From NCBI GenBank assembly GCA_031415055.1, contig JANOQZ010000041.1, forward strand, positions 1 to 41,721: DNA of 41,721 bases, written 5' to 3'. Both the position numbers and the translations under genes were made by a program. A model generated the notes under the pieces. The model did not search any database, was not told the DNA's origin, and worked only from the letters and a program-made list of their open reading frames with translations. The DNA comes from JANMOK01 sp031415055 (GTDB taxonomy: Bacteria; Pseudomonadota; Alphaproteobacteria; Rhodobacterales; Rhodobacteraceae). This document shows, in pieces, positions 8,826 to 16,750 of this stretch. How positions within the stretch are numbered: position 1 is the first letter of the stretch; the number at the start of each line of letters is the position of its first letter.

Positions 8826-9824
8826 TCAAACAAGAGCCTTGCCCAGACTCGCAAGAATTGCCTCGGCCTCGTCGTTTATCTCGTGCACGATTTCTGCCGC
8901 CGGTTGCACGTGTCGGACCAAACCCACCCCTTGGCCGGCCCACATCGACATGGCCTCGGTGTCGCCTACAAAGTCGGTGTCTGGCGTCCTGCATTGATAG
9001 CGCAGAATGGGGCCGAAGGAAGGAGTATTCCCGATCGTCTCGCCTTCTCCCGGGCGACCGCCGCTGATGGGTCGACCAGCTGCTTCCCATTCGGAAACCA
9101 CGTAATTGCGCAGGACGCGATGCGCTGCATCGGGCCAGCCGATATCAAACAGGTTTGCCAGATGAACCGTGTCGCTTTCAGATGCATTCAGCAGCCGTTT
9201 CCGATAGTGGGCGTGAATGTTCACTTCCTTGCTGGCCAGAAACCGAGTTCCGATCCAGACACCGGTTGCTCCCAAAGCCAATGCAGCGGCCATACCCCGA
9301 CCATCAGCGACACCACCAGCTGCAACCACCGGAACCGGGCTAATAGCATCGACGACGGCCGGGACCAGTGCCATCGTCCCAACCGTTCCCCGCACATGCC
9401 CTCCGGCTTCCCAACCCTGGGCGACCACGACGTCAACACCTTGCTGGACAGCAACGGTGGCCTCATGTGCAGAACTGACCGTCTGTAAAACAATCGCTCC
9501 ACCTTCTTTGGCACGACTGATCAGGGACATGGGGTCACCCCAGAAGAAGGAGATGATCGGGACTTTCTCTTCAAGACAGATTTCCAGCTTTTCCCTAGTC
9601 GGAAACGCCAGATTGAGATTCACCGCGAAGGGCTTGTCTGTCAGCGTCCTAATCTGGCGAATCTGTTCGCGCATTGTGCTGGTGTTGGCACGCCAAAGGG
9701 GGATTGTTCCAAGGCCTCCAGCATTGCAGACGGCAGCCACTAGGTCTGGTCCGACCGCCACTCCCATCGGCGCTTGAATGATCGGCACGCTGATCCCGAG
9801 TAGGTCACAAAGCGCAGTTCGCAT
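8826..9824 (-). CDS. Nitronate monooxygenase / FabK-like FMN flavoprotein
   Basis: This 332-aa TIM-barrel flavoprotein is of the 2-nitropropane dioxygenase family. It has PIIQAPMGVAVGPDLVAAV near the N terminus, AQGWEAGGHVRG at residues 135-146 (the conserved His region) and GGVADGRG at 170-177 (phosphate binding for FMN). ATG at 9824 is chosen over an upstream ATG because AGGAG lies seven bases before it. The family oxidises alkyl nitronates, and relatives act as enoyl reductases, so the substrate is open. It lies 51 bp downstream of the hydratase pseudogene on the same strand, suggesting a former two-gene catabolic operon. Confidence 0.87.
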   Translation of the reverse strand: MRTALCDLLGISVPIIQAPMGVAVGPDLVAAVCNAGGLGTIPLWRANTSTMREQIRQIRTLTDKPFAVNLNLAFPTREKLEICLEEKVPIISFFWGDPMSLISRAKEGGAIVLQTVSSAHEATVAVQQGVDVVVAQGWEAGGHVRGTVGTMALVPAVVDAISPVPVVAAGGVADGRGMAAALALGATGVWIGTRFLASKEVNIHAHYRKRLLNASESDTVHLANLFDIGWPDAAHRVLRNYVVSEWEAAGRPISGGRPGEGETIGNTPSFGPILRYQCRTPDTDFVGDTEAMSMWAGQGVGLVRHVQPAAEIVHEINDEAEAILASLGKALV

Positions 9825-9875
9825 TGATTCGCTCCTTTTCATCGCCAAGTGGTTCAGTTGGCCAGTTCGACAAAT

Positions 9876-10710
9876 TCACTCGTCAAACCGCAGGGCTATT
9901 TCGGAAAGTTCAATGCCGACTGGCGAAGCACGCCATTTTCCACCGGGCCGAACGGCCTGAGCCAATGCCAAAGTGCCGGTCGTGATGATTTCGCCGCTCG
10001 CTAGTCGCGGGCCAGAGGCACCACTCATAAGCAGGTCGTTGAGATGGCGCAGTGCCGTCAAGGGACCGCCGAGAACGTCGCTGCCTTTTCCCGTTGCTAC
10101 GTCTTTAGAGTCACAGCTGAGGCTAATTCCGAAATTGGGAAGACAATCCAGCCAGTGCGATCGGTTCCTGGCTGCCTTCGCCCGCGGACCAATATGGAGC
10201 CCAGCGTGGAACCCAAAAGCGGCGATTGCGTCAGCTGCATCAAAACGCCAGCCGGGATAGCTTGACTGGACGATCTCGAATCCAGGCGCGACCCACTCGA
10301 CGCAATCCAGCAGTGCCTGTTCGTCCATGCCTGCTTCAGGAGTAGCACCGAGACCGAAAACAATTTCGGGCTCGATTTTCGGTTCGCGAAAATGTGCGAG
10401 CGACACACTGGAACTTAGATTGTCCAAATCTTGTGTGGTCGTGTCATAAATGTAACCCCAGATCGGGGCTTTGACGTTGTAGACCTGCCACATTTTGAAA
10501 TTGGTAAAGCCAATTTTTCGGCCAACGACCTTCTCGCCAACTACTTCGCCGTCGTCTTATTTCTTCGGCTATTTCATAGGCCGTCGGTAAGTCGAATGCT
10601 GAGAACCGTTCCGAAAGCGGTGCAACCTGGCGGCCTGTTGCCCAAAGTTCGTGAAGTTCGGCTGCAATCGCTTCCACGTTAATTGATTGTTTGGGAGGCA
10701 CTTCAGCCAT
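9876..10710 (-). pseudogene. 2-keto-4-pentenoate hydratase (MhpD/HpcG family), frameshifted
   Basis: The N-terminal part begins MAEVPPKQSINVEAIA at 10710 and runs to about 10545. The C-terminal part continues in another frame from about 10545 to 9876, starting VGEKVVGRKIGFTNFKMWQV. The junction lies near 10538-10550 and needs a one-base correction. The C-terminal part has the family metal motif KIEPEIVFGL, WRFDAADAIAAFGFHAGL and GGPLTALRHLNDLL. Intact enzymes hydrate 2-hydroxypenta-2,4-dienoates in aromatic ring-cleavage pathways. As written the protein would be truncated, unless this is a sequencing error. The frame is otherwise clean, so decay must be recent. Confidence 0.8.
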
Positions 10711-10858
10711 TGGCGCAACCTATCGGAAGGGCATATCCTGAATCTACTGCAGCTAAGGCGGTTTGTCATCAATTCGAACGGATTGCTTTGTTGCCGACTT
10801 ACTGGTGCTACCTGAGCAACAGTCTGTAGAGTTTACAACGAATTGGGTCCGACTCGGC

Positions 10859-11065
10859 TCACCCGAAACTTCTCACTTTGGCCGCTACCCACCACCCGCC
10901 GCACCTCGTCAGTATCTCGCGGCTGTTGAGTTCCGTCGCAATCGCCCGGCGTGACATATGCCTAGCCACCCGGATGTCCGTCAACACTGGCGCAGTGTAA
11001 GTTGCAAGGCGATCGGCTCTTGCATTCACCACCCGCGCGGCGCCCTTGGCATCGCCCACCTTCAA
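10859..11065 (-). pseudogene. Serine recombinase 3' fragment (copy C)
   Basis: The minus strand encodes about 68 residues aligning in frame with the C-terminal DNA-binding part of the intact recombinase. For example, ARADRLATYTAPVLTDIR matches ANADRFAADLAPVVADIR, and SRRAIATELNSREILTRCGG matches SLRAIAAELNARGMLTRRGG. The catalytic N-terminal domain is missing. It abuts the stop codon of the beta-propeller gene (11062), so the cargo gene ends exactly where recombinase sequence begins. It is more diverged than copy B, which suggests an older event. Confidence 0.8.
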
Positions 11066-12042
11066 CTCGGCGGCACAATCCTGAAGATCGCCGTTCCTGA
11101 AACCCAGATCGAACCGGCGCCCCAGCGCACCGCGTCGCGCATACCAGTTTCGCCAGATGGAGCGCGGTATCCGCCGAGAAGTCGATTGGTGCCGGGATCA
11201 ATTCGATAAAGCGGTGTGGTCAGGGTCGCGATCCAGACCGAGCCGCCACCAACGTCGATGTCGCCGACGCCTCCCGCATTGGTCGCGATAGTCGCAGTTA
11301 CACTGTTGGTCGCCGGGTCAACGCGCTGCACTGATCCATCGCCCTGGGTCAAAACCCAGATCGCGCCGCCACCAGAGGCCAGGAAACGCGGCCGGTCGTT
11401 CACGCTTACAGTAGCGATAATTTCGTTGTTGTTTGGATCGAGCCGGTAGAGTGCATTGCCGGAATAGCCGGTGATCCAAACCGAGCCGAAATCGTAAATG
11501 ACAGATGCACCGCGCGATGGGAGATCGATGACCGCTTCCAGCGCACCGTTAGCGGCATTGAAACGGCTCAACCTTCGATTATATTCCTTTGAGGTTACGC
11601 CAGCGCCCTCGCTGGTCACCGCCCAGACGGCACCCGCACCTATGCCGATGCTGCCTTCGCTGTCGAAAAGGGCAGCGGGGATGGACATGGCCACGGAATT
11701 GTTGGACGGGTCGATCTTGAAGATCATTTGGCTTTCGGTATCGGGAACCCAGACGGCTTGCTCGCCAAAGGCAATTCCCCGATAGATGCCGCCGGCACCC
11801 TCGACTGGGATTTCGACAAAGCTGTTGTCGGCTGGGTTGACCCGGACCAGCCGGTCACCGGTCATCATCCAGACCGACTCAAAGCCGAAGCCAAGAAAGT
11901 CGCCACCTCTGGGTATTTTAGCTTCGACGACCAGTTCCGTCAGTTCCTGCCCGGTGATTTCCTCCGCCTCGGCACCAATCGGCGGGGAAGACAGAAAGAC
12001 AAACACAAGCAAAGTTGCAATGGTATTCGTTTTTAGGTTCAT
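11062..12042 (-). CDS. Secreted beta-propeller (YVTN/virginiamycin-B-lyase-like) protein
   Basis: This 326-aa protein has a Sec signal peptide (residues 1-26, hydrophobic core ATLLVFVFLSS, then EAEE). About six blade-like repeats of roughly 42 residues follow, each with a core such as GAGAVWAV, FGSVWITGYSGNALYRLDPN or GGAIWVLTQGDGSVQRVDPA. This pattern fits a seven-bladed propeller exported to the periplasm or outside. No catalytic lyase residues can be confirmed, so the function is unknown; ligand binding or scaffolding is likely. It stands alone on its strand between two recombinase-derived sequences and may be carried cargo. Confidence 0.8.
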   Translation of the reverse strand: MNLKTNTIATLLVFVFLSSPPIGAEAEEITGQELTELVVEAKIPRGGDFLGFGFESVWMMTGDRLVRVNPADNSFVEIPVEGAGGIYRGIAFGEQAVWVPDTESQMIFKIDPSNNSVAMSIPAALFDSEGSIGIGAGAVWAVTSEGAGVTSKEYNRRLSRFNAANGALEAVIDLPSRGASVIYDFGSVWITGYSGNALYRLDPNNNEIIATVSVNDRPRFLASGGGAIWVLTQGDGSVQRVDPATNSVTATIATNAGGVGDIDVGGGSVWIATLTTPLYRIDPGTNRLLGGYRAPSGETGMRDAVRWGAGSIWVSGTAIFRIVPPS

Positions 12043-12176
12043 CCGACCGCTCCTTTACTCCAGATCAAGATCTGAATTCAGATGCTTCCGCCTAATTTTG
12101 TTGCCACCCGGCTGATACAGGAATGTTAGCTCCGGAATTCAGTTCGCGCTAGTCACCTATTTGCGCAGTCACGAGA

Positions 12177-12920
12177 TCAGGGGCCACAAAGTCTATTGGC
12201 CAAATTCCCCACATTCGCCACCGACCACCTCCCACCCCGTCGTGTCAACATCCCGCGTGCATTGAGTTCCGCAGCAATCGCCCTCAGCGACACATGCCCC
12301 GACGCCCTGATATCCGCCACCACCGGTGCAAGATCAGCGGCGAACCGGTCCGCATTGGCGCTGACCACTTTGCGCAGCGCCACACCGCCCTTACCGGCCC
12401 GCTTCAACGCCGCCGCCCCATTGGGATTGCCCAGACGCACACCACGCGCCTTGGCCACCGCCAGCGCCTCCTTGGTGCGTTTTGAGATCGCCTGCCGCTC
12501 CTGTTCGGCCACCAGCGCCATGATGCCAATAGTGAGATCATTGGCCTCGGGCATATCAGCAGCAAGAAAGCGCACCCCTGAATCCCGTAGGGTCAACAGA
12601 AACGCCGCATTCCTTGACAGACGATCCAGTTTGGCAATGACCAAGATCGAGCCGGTGACCTTGGCCAGATGCAACGCCTTCGCCAATTCGGGACGGTTGA
12701 CATGGCGACCGGATTCAACTTCGGTGAAACGGCCCGTCAGGATCGCCGATCGGTTCGCCACAAGCGCCTCGATCGCCTGTCGCTGTGCGGCAAGGCCAAG
12801 ACCGCTGGCACCCTGACGGGCGGTTGACACCCGCTCATAAGCGACGATCCGTATCCGGGGCGTTAGTCTCGCGCCCTCCGCGTCGATTTCAACAGCTGTT
12901 CCCGCTATTACCTCACCCAT
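12177..12920 (-). CDS. Small serine recombinase (resolvase/invertase family), intact
   Basis: This 247-aa recombinase has its catalytic serine at residue 32 in VAYERVSTARQG, then LDRLSRN (arginine cluster) and EQERQAISKRTKEAL leading into the long E helix. The C-terminal DNA-binding region (residues 180-240) includes VVADIRASGHVSLRAIAAEL. An N-terminal extension of about 22 residues precedes the usual start, so an internal start is possible. It is the only complete member of a family represented by three 3' fragments further left. It may be the enzyme, or a relative of the enzyme, that built the chain of cargo blocks. Confidence 0.92.
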   Translation of the reverse strand: MGEVIAGTAVEIDAEGARLTPRIRIVAYERVSTARQGASGLGLAAQRQAIEALVANRSAILTGRFTEVESGRHVNRPELAKALHLAKVTGSILVIAKLDRLSRNAAFLLTLRDSGVRFLAADMPEANDLTIGIMALVAEQERQAISKRTKEALAVAKARGVRLGNPNGAAALKRAGKGGVALRKVVSANADRFAADLAPVVADIRASGHVSLRAIAAELNARGMLTRRGGRWSVANVGNLANRLCGP

Positions 12921-13075
12921 CCCAACTCACCCCCTGTCCAGACCTGCCTAACCTTCGTTGCGCAGCTGCGGACGGGTAAGGCGTTGCGATCAAATGGTAT
13001 TTTGCAAGTTACGCTGGCTTGACCTGTTGGTGTGTCGAATTGCTCGGTTGCGAGCAAATTATTGTTGGACGGTCA

Positions 13076-13507
13076 TCACGTACCGCCGTGCCGTGCCAAC
13101 CATTCCTCGTCATTGAGCGGCAGCAAACGGTCGGACCTTGTGACCCGCGCTTCGCCGATCAGGGGAACAGCGCTGATGATGATGTTGAGCGCCGGGGCCT
13201 CGTCGCCGTTGGGTGGCCCGACCGGCTTTGGTTCGGCCCAACCGGCTTGGGTTTTGAGATAAAAGATCATCGCGGTGATGTCGCCATTCCTGGCTTTGGT
13301 GATCAAACCTTGCGCGATGGCGCCGATGGCTTTGGCGCGGCCTTTTTTGTAGCGCGCAAGAACCTCGGGCTGGCGCTCAAGAATGGCGGCGAATGTGTTG
13401 CGCACGATGCCGAAGTAATCCGCCATTTGCTCTTGGGTCAACAGCGATGCCAACCCTTCGACCTGAGCAATCTGCTCGGCGCTCAGCATCTTTGGCGGAC
13501 GGGCCAT
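13076..13507 (-). CDS. Phage small-terminase-like HTH protein
   Basis: This 143-aa protein starts MARPPKMLSAEQIAQVEGLA. It has a helix-turn-helix at about residues 22-45 (LTQEQMADYFGIVRNTFAAI) and a helical region ending FYLKTQAGWAE, a layout seen in small-terminase-like phage proteins that recognise DNA for packaging. The C-terminal third is proline-rich then acidic. Its start lies 2 bases after the stop of the P27-like gene, so the two are co-translated. No large terminase follows; the next gene in the direction of transcription is the serine recombinase at 12920. Confidence 0.65.
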   Translation of the reverse strand: MARPPKMLSAEQIAQVEGLASLLTQEQMADYFGIVRNTFAAILERQPEVLARYKKGRAKAIGAIAQGLITKARNGDITAMIFYLKTQAGWAEPKPVGPPNGDEAPALNIIISAVPLIGEARVTRSDRLLPLNDEEWLARHGGT

Positions 13508-13509
13508 CC

Positions 13510-13947
13510 TCAACTCTCCCACGGCCGCTTGCCAAACACCGCATTGCGCGCCTCGGTGGCAGCGGATTGCGCGGTATAGCGCGACTGGTTGGTCAGTCGC
13601 AGGCGGGTGGCCATGGAAGCGGCGGCGCGGGTTTCCTGTTCGCGCATGCGCAAGAGCTGGGCATAGCGTTTTGATCCGGCGCTGTTTCGCAGCCAGTCGG
13701 ACTGGAACAGATGCAGGATGGCGGTGATCTGGTCGGAAGCGGCCCGATGTCGGCATTGATCCTTCAAGAGGCCGCGCAAGGCGGCACTGGCAAAGAACCC
13801 CGGTGCTTCGCTGGCGGTGATCTCCTGCCAGATCATCGCCTCGGCAGCATTGAGATCGGCGGGTGGCTCTGGTCGCATCGAACTGCCAATGCCGATGACG
13901 CTTGTTTCAAGCGACGAAACTGAGGGTCGCCCGCGTTTGGCTGCCAT
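13510..13947 (-). CDS. P27-like phage terminase small subunit
   Basis: This 145-aa protein has a basic N terminus (MAAKRGRPSV), a Pro-rich linker, and the P27-family core PADLNAAEAMIWQEI, GFFASAALRGLLKDQC and RLRLTNQSRYT. The last is the typical tail 'LRLTPQSRYT' of this family. Such proteins bind phage DNA at the packaging start. The start at 13947 sits 3 bases after the methyltransferase stop, in the usual packaging-module order methyltransferase, TerS, TerL. Here TerL, portal and capsid genes are missing. Confidence 0.75.
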   Translation of the reverse strand: MAAKRGRPSVSSLETSVIGIGSSMRPEPPADLNAAEAMIWQEITASEAPGFFASAALRGLLKDQCRHRAASDQITAILHLFQSDWLRNSAGSKRYAQLLRMREQETRAAASMATRLRLTNQSRYTAQSAATEARNAVFGKRPWES

Positions 13948-13949
13948 GG

Positions 13950-15191
13950 CTAGACCTCCCGTGCGCGCCTTGCTGCAGCCACAGCACCAAACGCGGTGCC
14001 ATCGCTTTCCAGCACCGCGTCCCTGCCGCTGAAGGCCTGCCAACGCAGGATGGCGACATCGACATAGGCCGGCGAGAGTTCGATGGCATGGCAGATGCGC
14101 CCGGTCATGTCCGCCGCGATGATTGTGGTGCCGCTTCCACAGAAAGGTTCATAAATGGCCTGCCCTGCAGATGAGTTGTTCTCGATCGGCCGGCGCATGC
14201 ACTCGACCGGCTTCTGGGTGCCATGCACCGTCTCGGCGTCCTGATGGCGACTGGCGATATGCCAGAGCGTGGTCTGCTTTCTGTCGCCCGACCAATGGCC
14301 TTTGCCCTTCGCGCGTACCGCATACCAGCAGGGCTCGTGCTGCCAATGATAATCGCCCCGGCTCAAGACCAGGCGTTCTTTCGCCCAGATGATTTGCGAG
14401 CGGATATCAAAACCTGCGGCAGCGAGGCTTTCCGCCACCGTGGCAGCGTGCATAGCCCCATGCCAAACGTAAGCCACCTCGCCGGGAAACAGCGCCCAGG
14501 CTTCGCGCCAGTCGGCGCGGTCGTCGTTCAGCACCTTTCCGGTCCGGTTGGTTGTCGATGCGCCAGCGGAATTGCGCCACGACGGATCATAGTCCACCCC
14601 ATAAGGCGGGTCGGTCACCATCAGATGCGGCGTCACGCCACTCAGGCAATCGGCAACCGTGGCGCGATCGGTGCTTTCACCACAGACCAGCCGGTGCCGT
14701 CCCAACTGCCAGACATCCCCCAATTTTGTCACCGGGTTTTGCGGAATGTCCGGAACCGCGTCGCAATCAGTCAGACCGCCATTACCCGCGTTCAGGATTG
14801 CACCGATCTCGTCGTCGCCAAAGCCGGACAGGCTCAGGTCAAAGTCCAGATCGGACAACTCGCCCAGTTCCAGCTTGAGCATGTCCATGTCCCAACCCGC
14901 ATCCAGTGCCAAACGATTGTCTGCAATCGCAAATGCCTGGCGCTGCGCCGCGCTGAGATAGCCGAGGCTGATTGTCGGGACTTCGATTAGGCCAAGTTTT
15001 TGTGCGGCTAATACTCTGCCGTGTCCGGCAATGATCCCACCCGCCCCGTCGGTCAAAACCGGATTGGTGAAGCCGAATTCCTTGATTGATGCAGCGATCT
15101 TTGCAACTTGGGCTGGGCTGTGCGTTCTTGAATTTCGCGCATAGGGGATGAGATCATTGATCGGCTGAAGGATCAGCGCGGGGTGGGTCAT
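13950..15191 (-). CDS. ParB-domain / DNA methyltransferase fusion
   Basis: This 413-aa protein combines an N-terminal ParB/sulfiredoxin-like domain (residues 5-100, with GGIIAGHGRVLAA at 51-63) and an amino-methyltransferase of the N4/N6 type. DPPYG is at 194-198 and the AdoMet site FCGSGTT at 350-356, giving the order of beta-class enzymes. The ATG at 15191 is chosen because it overlaps an upstream stop by 4 bases and begins a conserved MTHPALILQPINDLIPYARN. Such fusions sit beside terminase genes in alphaproteobacterial prophages and probably modify phage DNA to evade host restriction. No cognate restriction enzyme is adjacent. Confidence 0.9.
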   Translation of the reverse strand: MTHPALILQPINDLIPYARNSRTHSPAQVAKIAASIKEFGFTNPVLTDGAGGIIAGHGRVLAAQKLGLIEVPTISLGYLSAAQRQAFAIADNRLALDAGWDMDMLKLELGELSDLDFDLSLSGFGDDEIGAILNAGNGGLTDCDAVPDIPQNPVTKLGDVWQLGRHRLVCGESTDRATVADCLSGVTPHLMVTDPPYGVDYDPSWRNSAGASTTNRTGKVLNDDRADWREAWALFPGEVAYVWHGAMHAATVAESLAAAGFDIRSQIIWAKERLVLSRGDYHWQHEPCWYAVRAKGKGHWSGDRKQTTLWHIASRHQDAETVHGTQKPVECMRRPIENNSSAGQAIYEPFCGSGTTIIAADMTGRICHAIELSPAYVDVAILRWQAFSGRDAVLESDGTAFGAVAAARRAREV

Positions 15192-15535
15192 CGGGTGGGC
15201 CACAAGAATCTGGCCCGCGAGAAGGTGCGCATTGCCCCATGAGCGAGGAGATGGAGGGGCCAAGCTATCGGGCCACCCACCGTCATCATGACAAATGCCG
15301 CGAGCGTCGCTAAAAGAGTGGCGACGAGCAACCGAGCACCTGCCACGAGGGCAGCACCGCCTCTCAAGCGACAATCGGACCCAGGCAACCCCGGCCCTAC
15401 AGCTATTTGCGAGGCCGGGGTCGGGTAGGTCTCGCTTTCATTGCCAAACGCTGTCACAAGGTTCATGCGCTTGTAATCCTTCCGCCTGTCCAACACAGTC
15501 TCCGGCCAGCGCCGGATCACCAATCTGTCGATCAT
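15188..15535 (-). CDS. Possible small membrane protein upstream of the phage methyltransferase
   Basis: This open frame of 115 residues ends with a TGA that overlaps the methyltransferase start by 4 bases, a coupling pattern shared with real neighbours. Residues 60-100 contain one hydrophobic segment (VAGARLLVATLLATLAAFVM), suggesting a single-pass membrane protein. A start at 15466 (MNLVTAFGNESE), preceded by AAGGA, is an alternative. I recognise no family, so it is listed as a hypothetical gene on coupling and composition only. Confidence 0.4.
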   Translation of the reverse strand: MIDRLVIRRWPETVLDRRKDYKRMNLVTAFGNESETYPTPASQIAVGPGLPGSDCRLRGGAALVAGARLLVATLLATLAAFVMMTVGGPIAWPLHLLAHGAMRTFSRARFLWPTR

Positions 15536-15973
15536 AGCACACGGCTAAGCCATTGTAATCATGACATTAAACGACATTCGCTGCCATTCGTGCGCAGCGG
15601 GCGACAGAAGTGAAGAAAGTGCTGGGGAATACAGCGTTGGTGCTGACGTTGCACACCATCTTTCGCGCCTCATTGTTGGATGCGGTGGGTCCGGGCCGGA
15701 TCAAGCAATGACAAGTGTGACAGCAGGATTCATACTTCCCCACACGCGCACGCGTAGAGAAAGTTACTGAACCGGTGTCACAGGTGTCATTTTTCTCAGC
15801 ACTTTCTTTGCGACGGTGTGGCATTCAACAAACCAAGCAAGCGGCCACACAACTTTTGAACAACCGCCCCGGATAGTTATGGGCTTCATGCGCAACGGCG
15901 CGATTGACAGAAATGCTTCCAGGTCGTTCAACTCAAACCCAAGGGTTTGACGCGAGGAGGCGGCAAGACCTCA
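15536..15973. other. Intergenic region between the phage block and the QueC-like operon
   Basis: These 438 bp separate two divergently transcribed blocks (minus-strand packaging genes, plus-strand QueC-like operon) and should hold promoters for both. A TTGACA lies at 15904-15909, but no good -10 box follows at the right distance. The minus-strand open frame 15567-15824 is Cys- and Thr-rich, lacks a ribosome-binding site and is probably not coding. No inverted repeat stands out. Confidence 0.5.
15954..15960 (+). promoter_or_regulatory. Shine-Dalgarno that fixes a Met-Gly start
   Basis: GAGGAGG at 15954-15960 precedes ATG GGG at 15974 with a 13-base spacer. The longer reading frame (TTG at 15947) would place this purine run inside the coding sequence, so the ATG at 15974 is favoured. 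The choice matters because it gives the protein a glycine at position 2. Confidence 0.6.
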
Positions 15974-16750
15974 ATGGGGCATATACATCTCGGCGTTTTG
16001 CCGCGGAGCGCCAAATGGCGCGAAGTTTTGCGTCTTCTCGAATTGCAAGCGGAAGACGACGATGTGATTGCCGCAAGCGCAGTCGCGGCGGAAAATGAGT
16101 TCGCTCGTGCGGCGAGCGATCAGGCGTTTGTTGAAGCGATAAGGCTGCTCGCCCTTATTCCCCAAGCAGCCAAGGGGGCGAACTTCACTTCTGGCCTTCG
16201 CGATATTGGTATCAAAGTTTCCAATTCACCGTTGCTGATGGACTTAATAGTGGCCACAGGTGCCGCGTTCGACGCGTATGCCATAAAAAACAATGCTCGG
16301 AGCGACTTTGGTGAATTATCGCGGCGGGCGCTTTTGGACTCCCTTTGTAGGCAGATCGGTGCGGGACTGCCGGGGCTTTTTGCACCGGACGCTCGCGACG
16401 TCCAGTTGGCCACCGCAAAGTTGGCCGATTCTCGAGATTTCGCGACAATGGCGCGGGCCTTTTTCACGCGCCTGACGCGAGATACGTTATCGAACTGGCT
16501 CGACCGAACACTTTCGACCCACGTGGGACCAAATCGGCGTTTTGCTCACGCGGGGCAACGAAGCGACTTTGACGGCGCCTTGGACCAATACTGCAGCGAG
16601 GCCACGCGCATCATCCGCGAGTTTTCGGGCGGGTGGTATGGTGCAACGATCTTCCGCGAAAAGACGATCACCCGCGAACGGGCCGCGGGCTTTGGCTATG
16701 TCGCCTTCAAAAAGATTGGCGAAGAATTGCGCCAAAAGCGGGATGCGTGA
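15974..16750 (+). CDS. QatB-like partner protein with Met-Gly N terminus
   Basis: This 258-aa, mostly helical soluble protein begins MGHIHLGVLPRSAKWREVL. It has no signal peptide, membrane helix or known catalytic motif. The C-terminal part has REFSGGWYGATIFREKTI and AAGFGYVAFKKIGEEL. Its stop overlaps the start of the QueC-like gene (TGATG), so they are translationally coupled. In the Qat defence system a QueC-family protein (QatC) is encoded beside a helical partner (QatB) with a glycine at position 2. By position, size and N terminus this protein looks like an equivalent of QatB. That is inference; I could not confirm homology. A deazaguanine-type modification of Gly2 by its neighbour would be the corresponding prediction. 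Confidence 0.6.
   Translation: MGHIHLGVLPRSAKWREVLRLLELQAEDDDVIAASAVAAENEFARAASDQAFVEAIRLLALIPQAAKGANFTSGLRDIGIKVSNSPLLMDLIVATGAAFDAYAIKNNARSDFGELSRRALLDSLCRQIGAGLPGLFAPDARDVQLATAKLADSRDFATMARAFFTRLTRDTLSNWLDRTLSTHVGPNRRFAHAGQRSDFDGALDQYCSEATRIIREFSGGWYGATIFREKTITRERAAGFGYVAFKKIGEELRQKRDA

Noticed and set aside
15567..15824. Minus-strand open frame with many Cys and Thr
   Set aside because: No ribosome-binding site, no family pattern, and irregular composition; probably chance.
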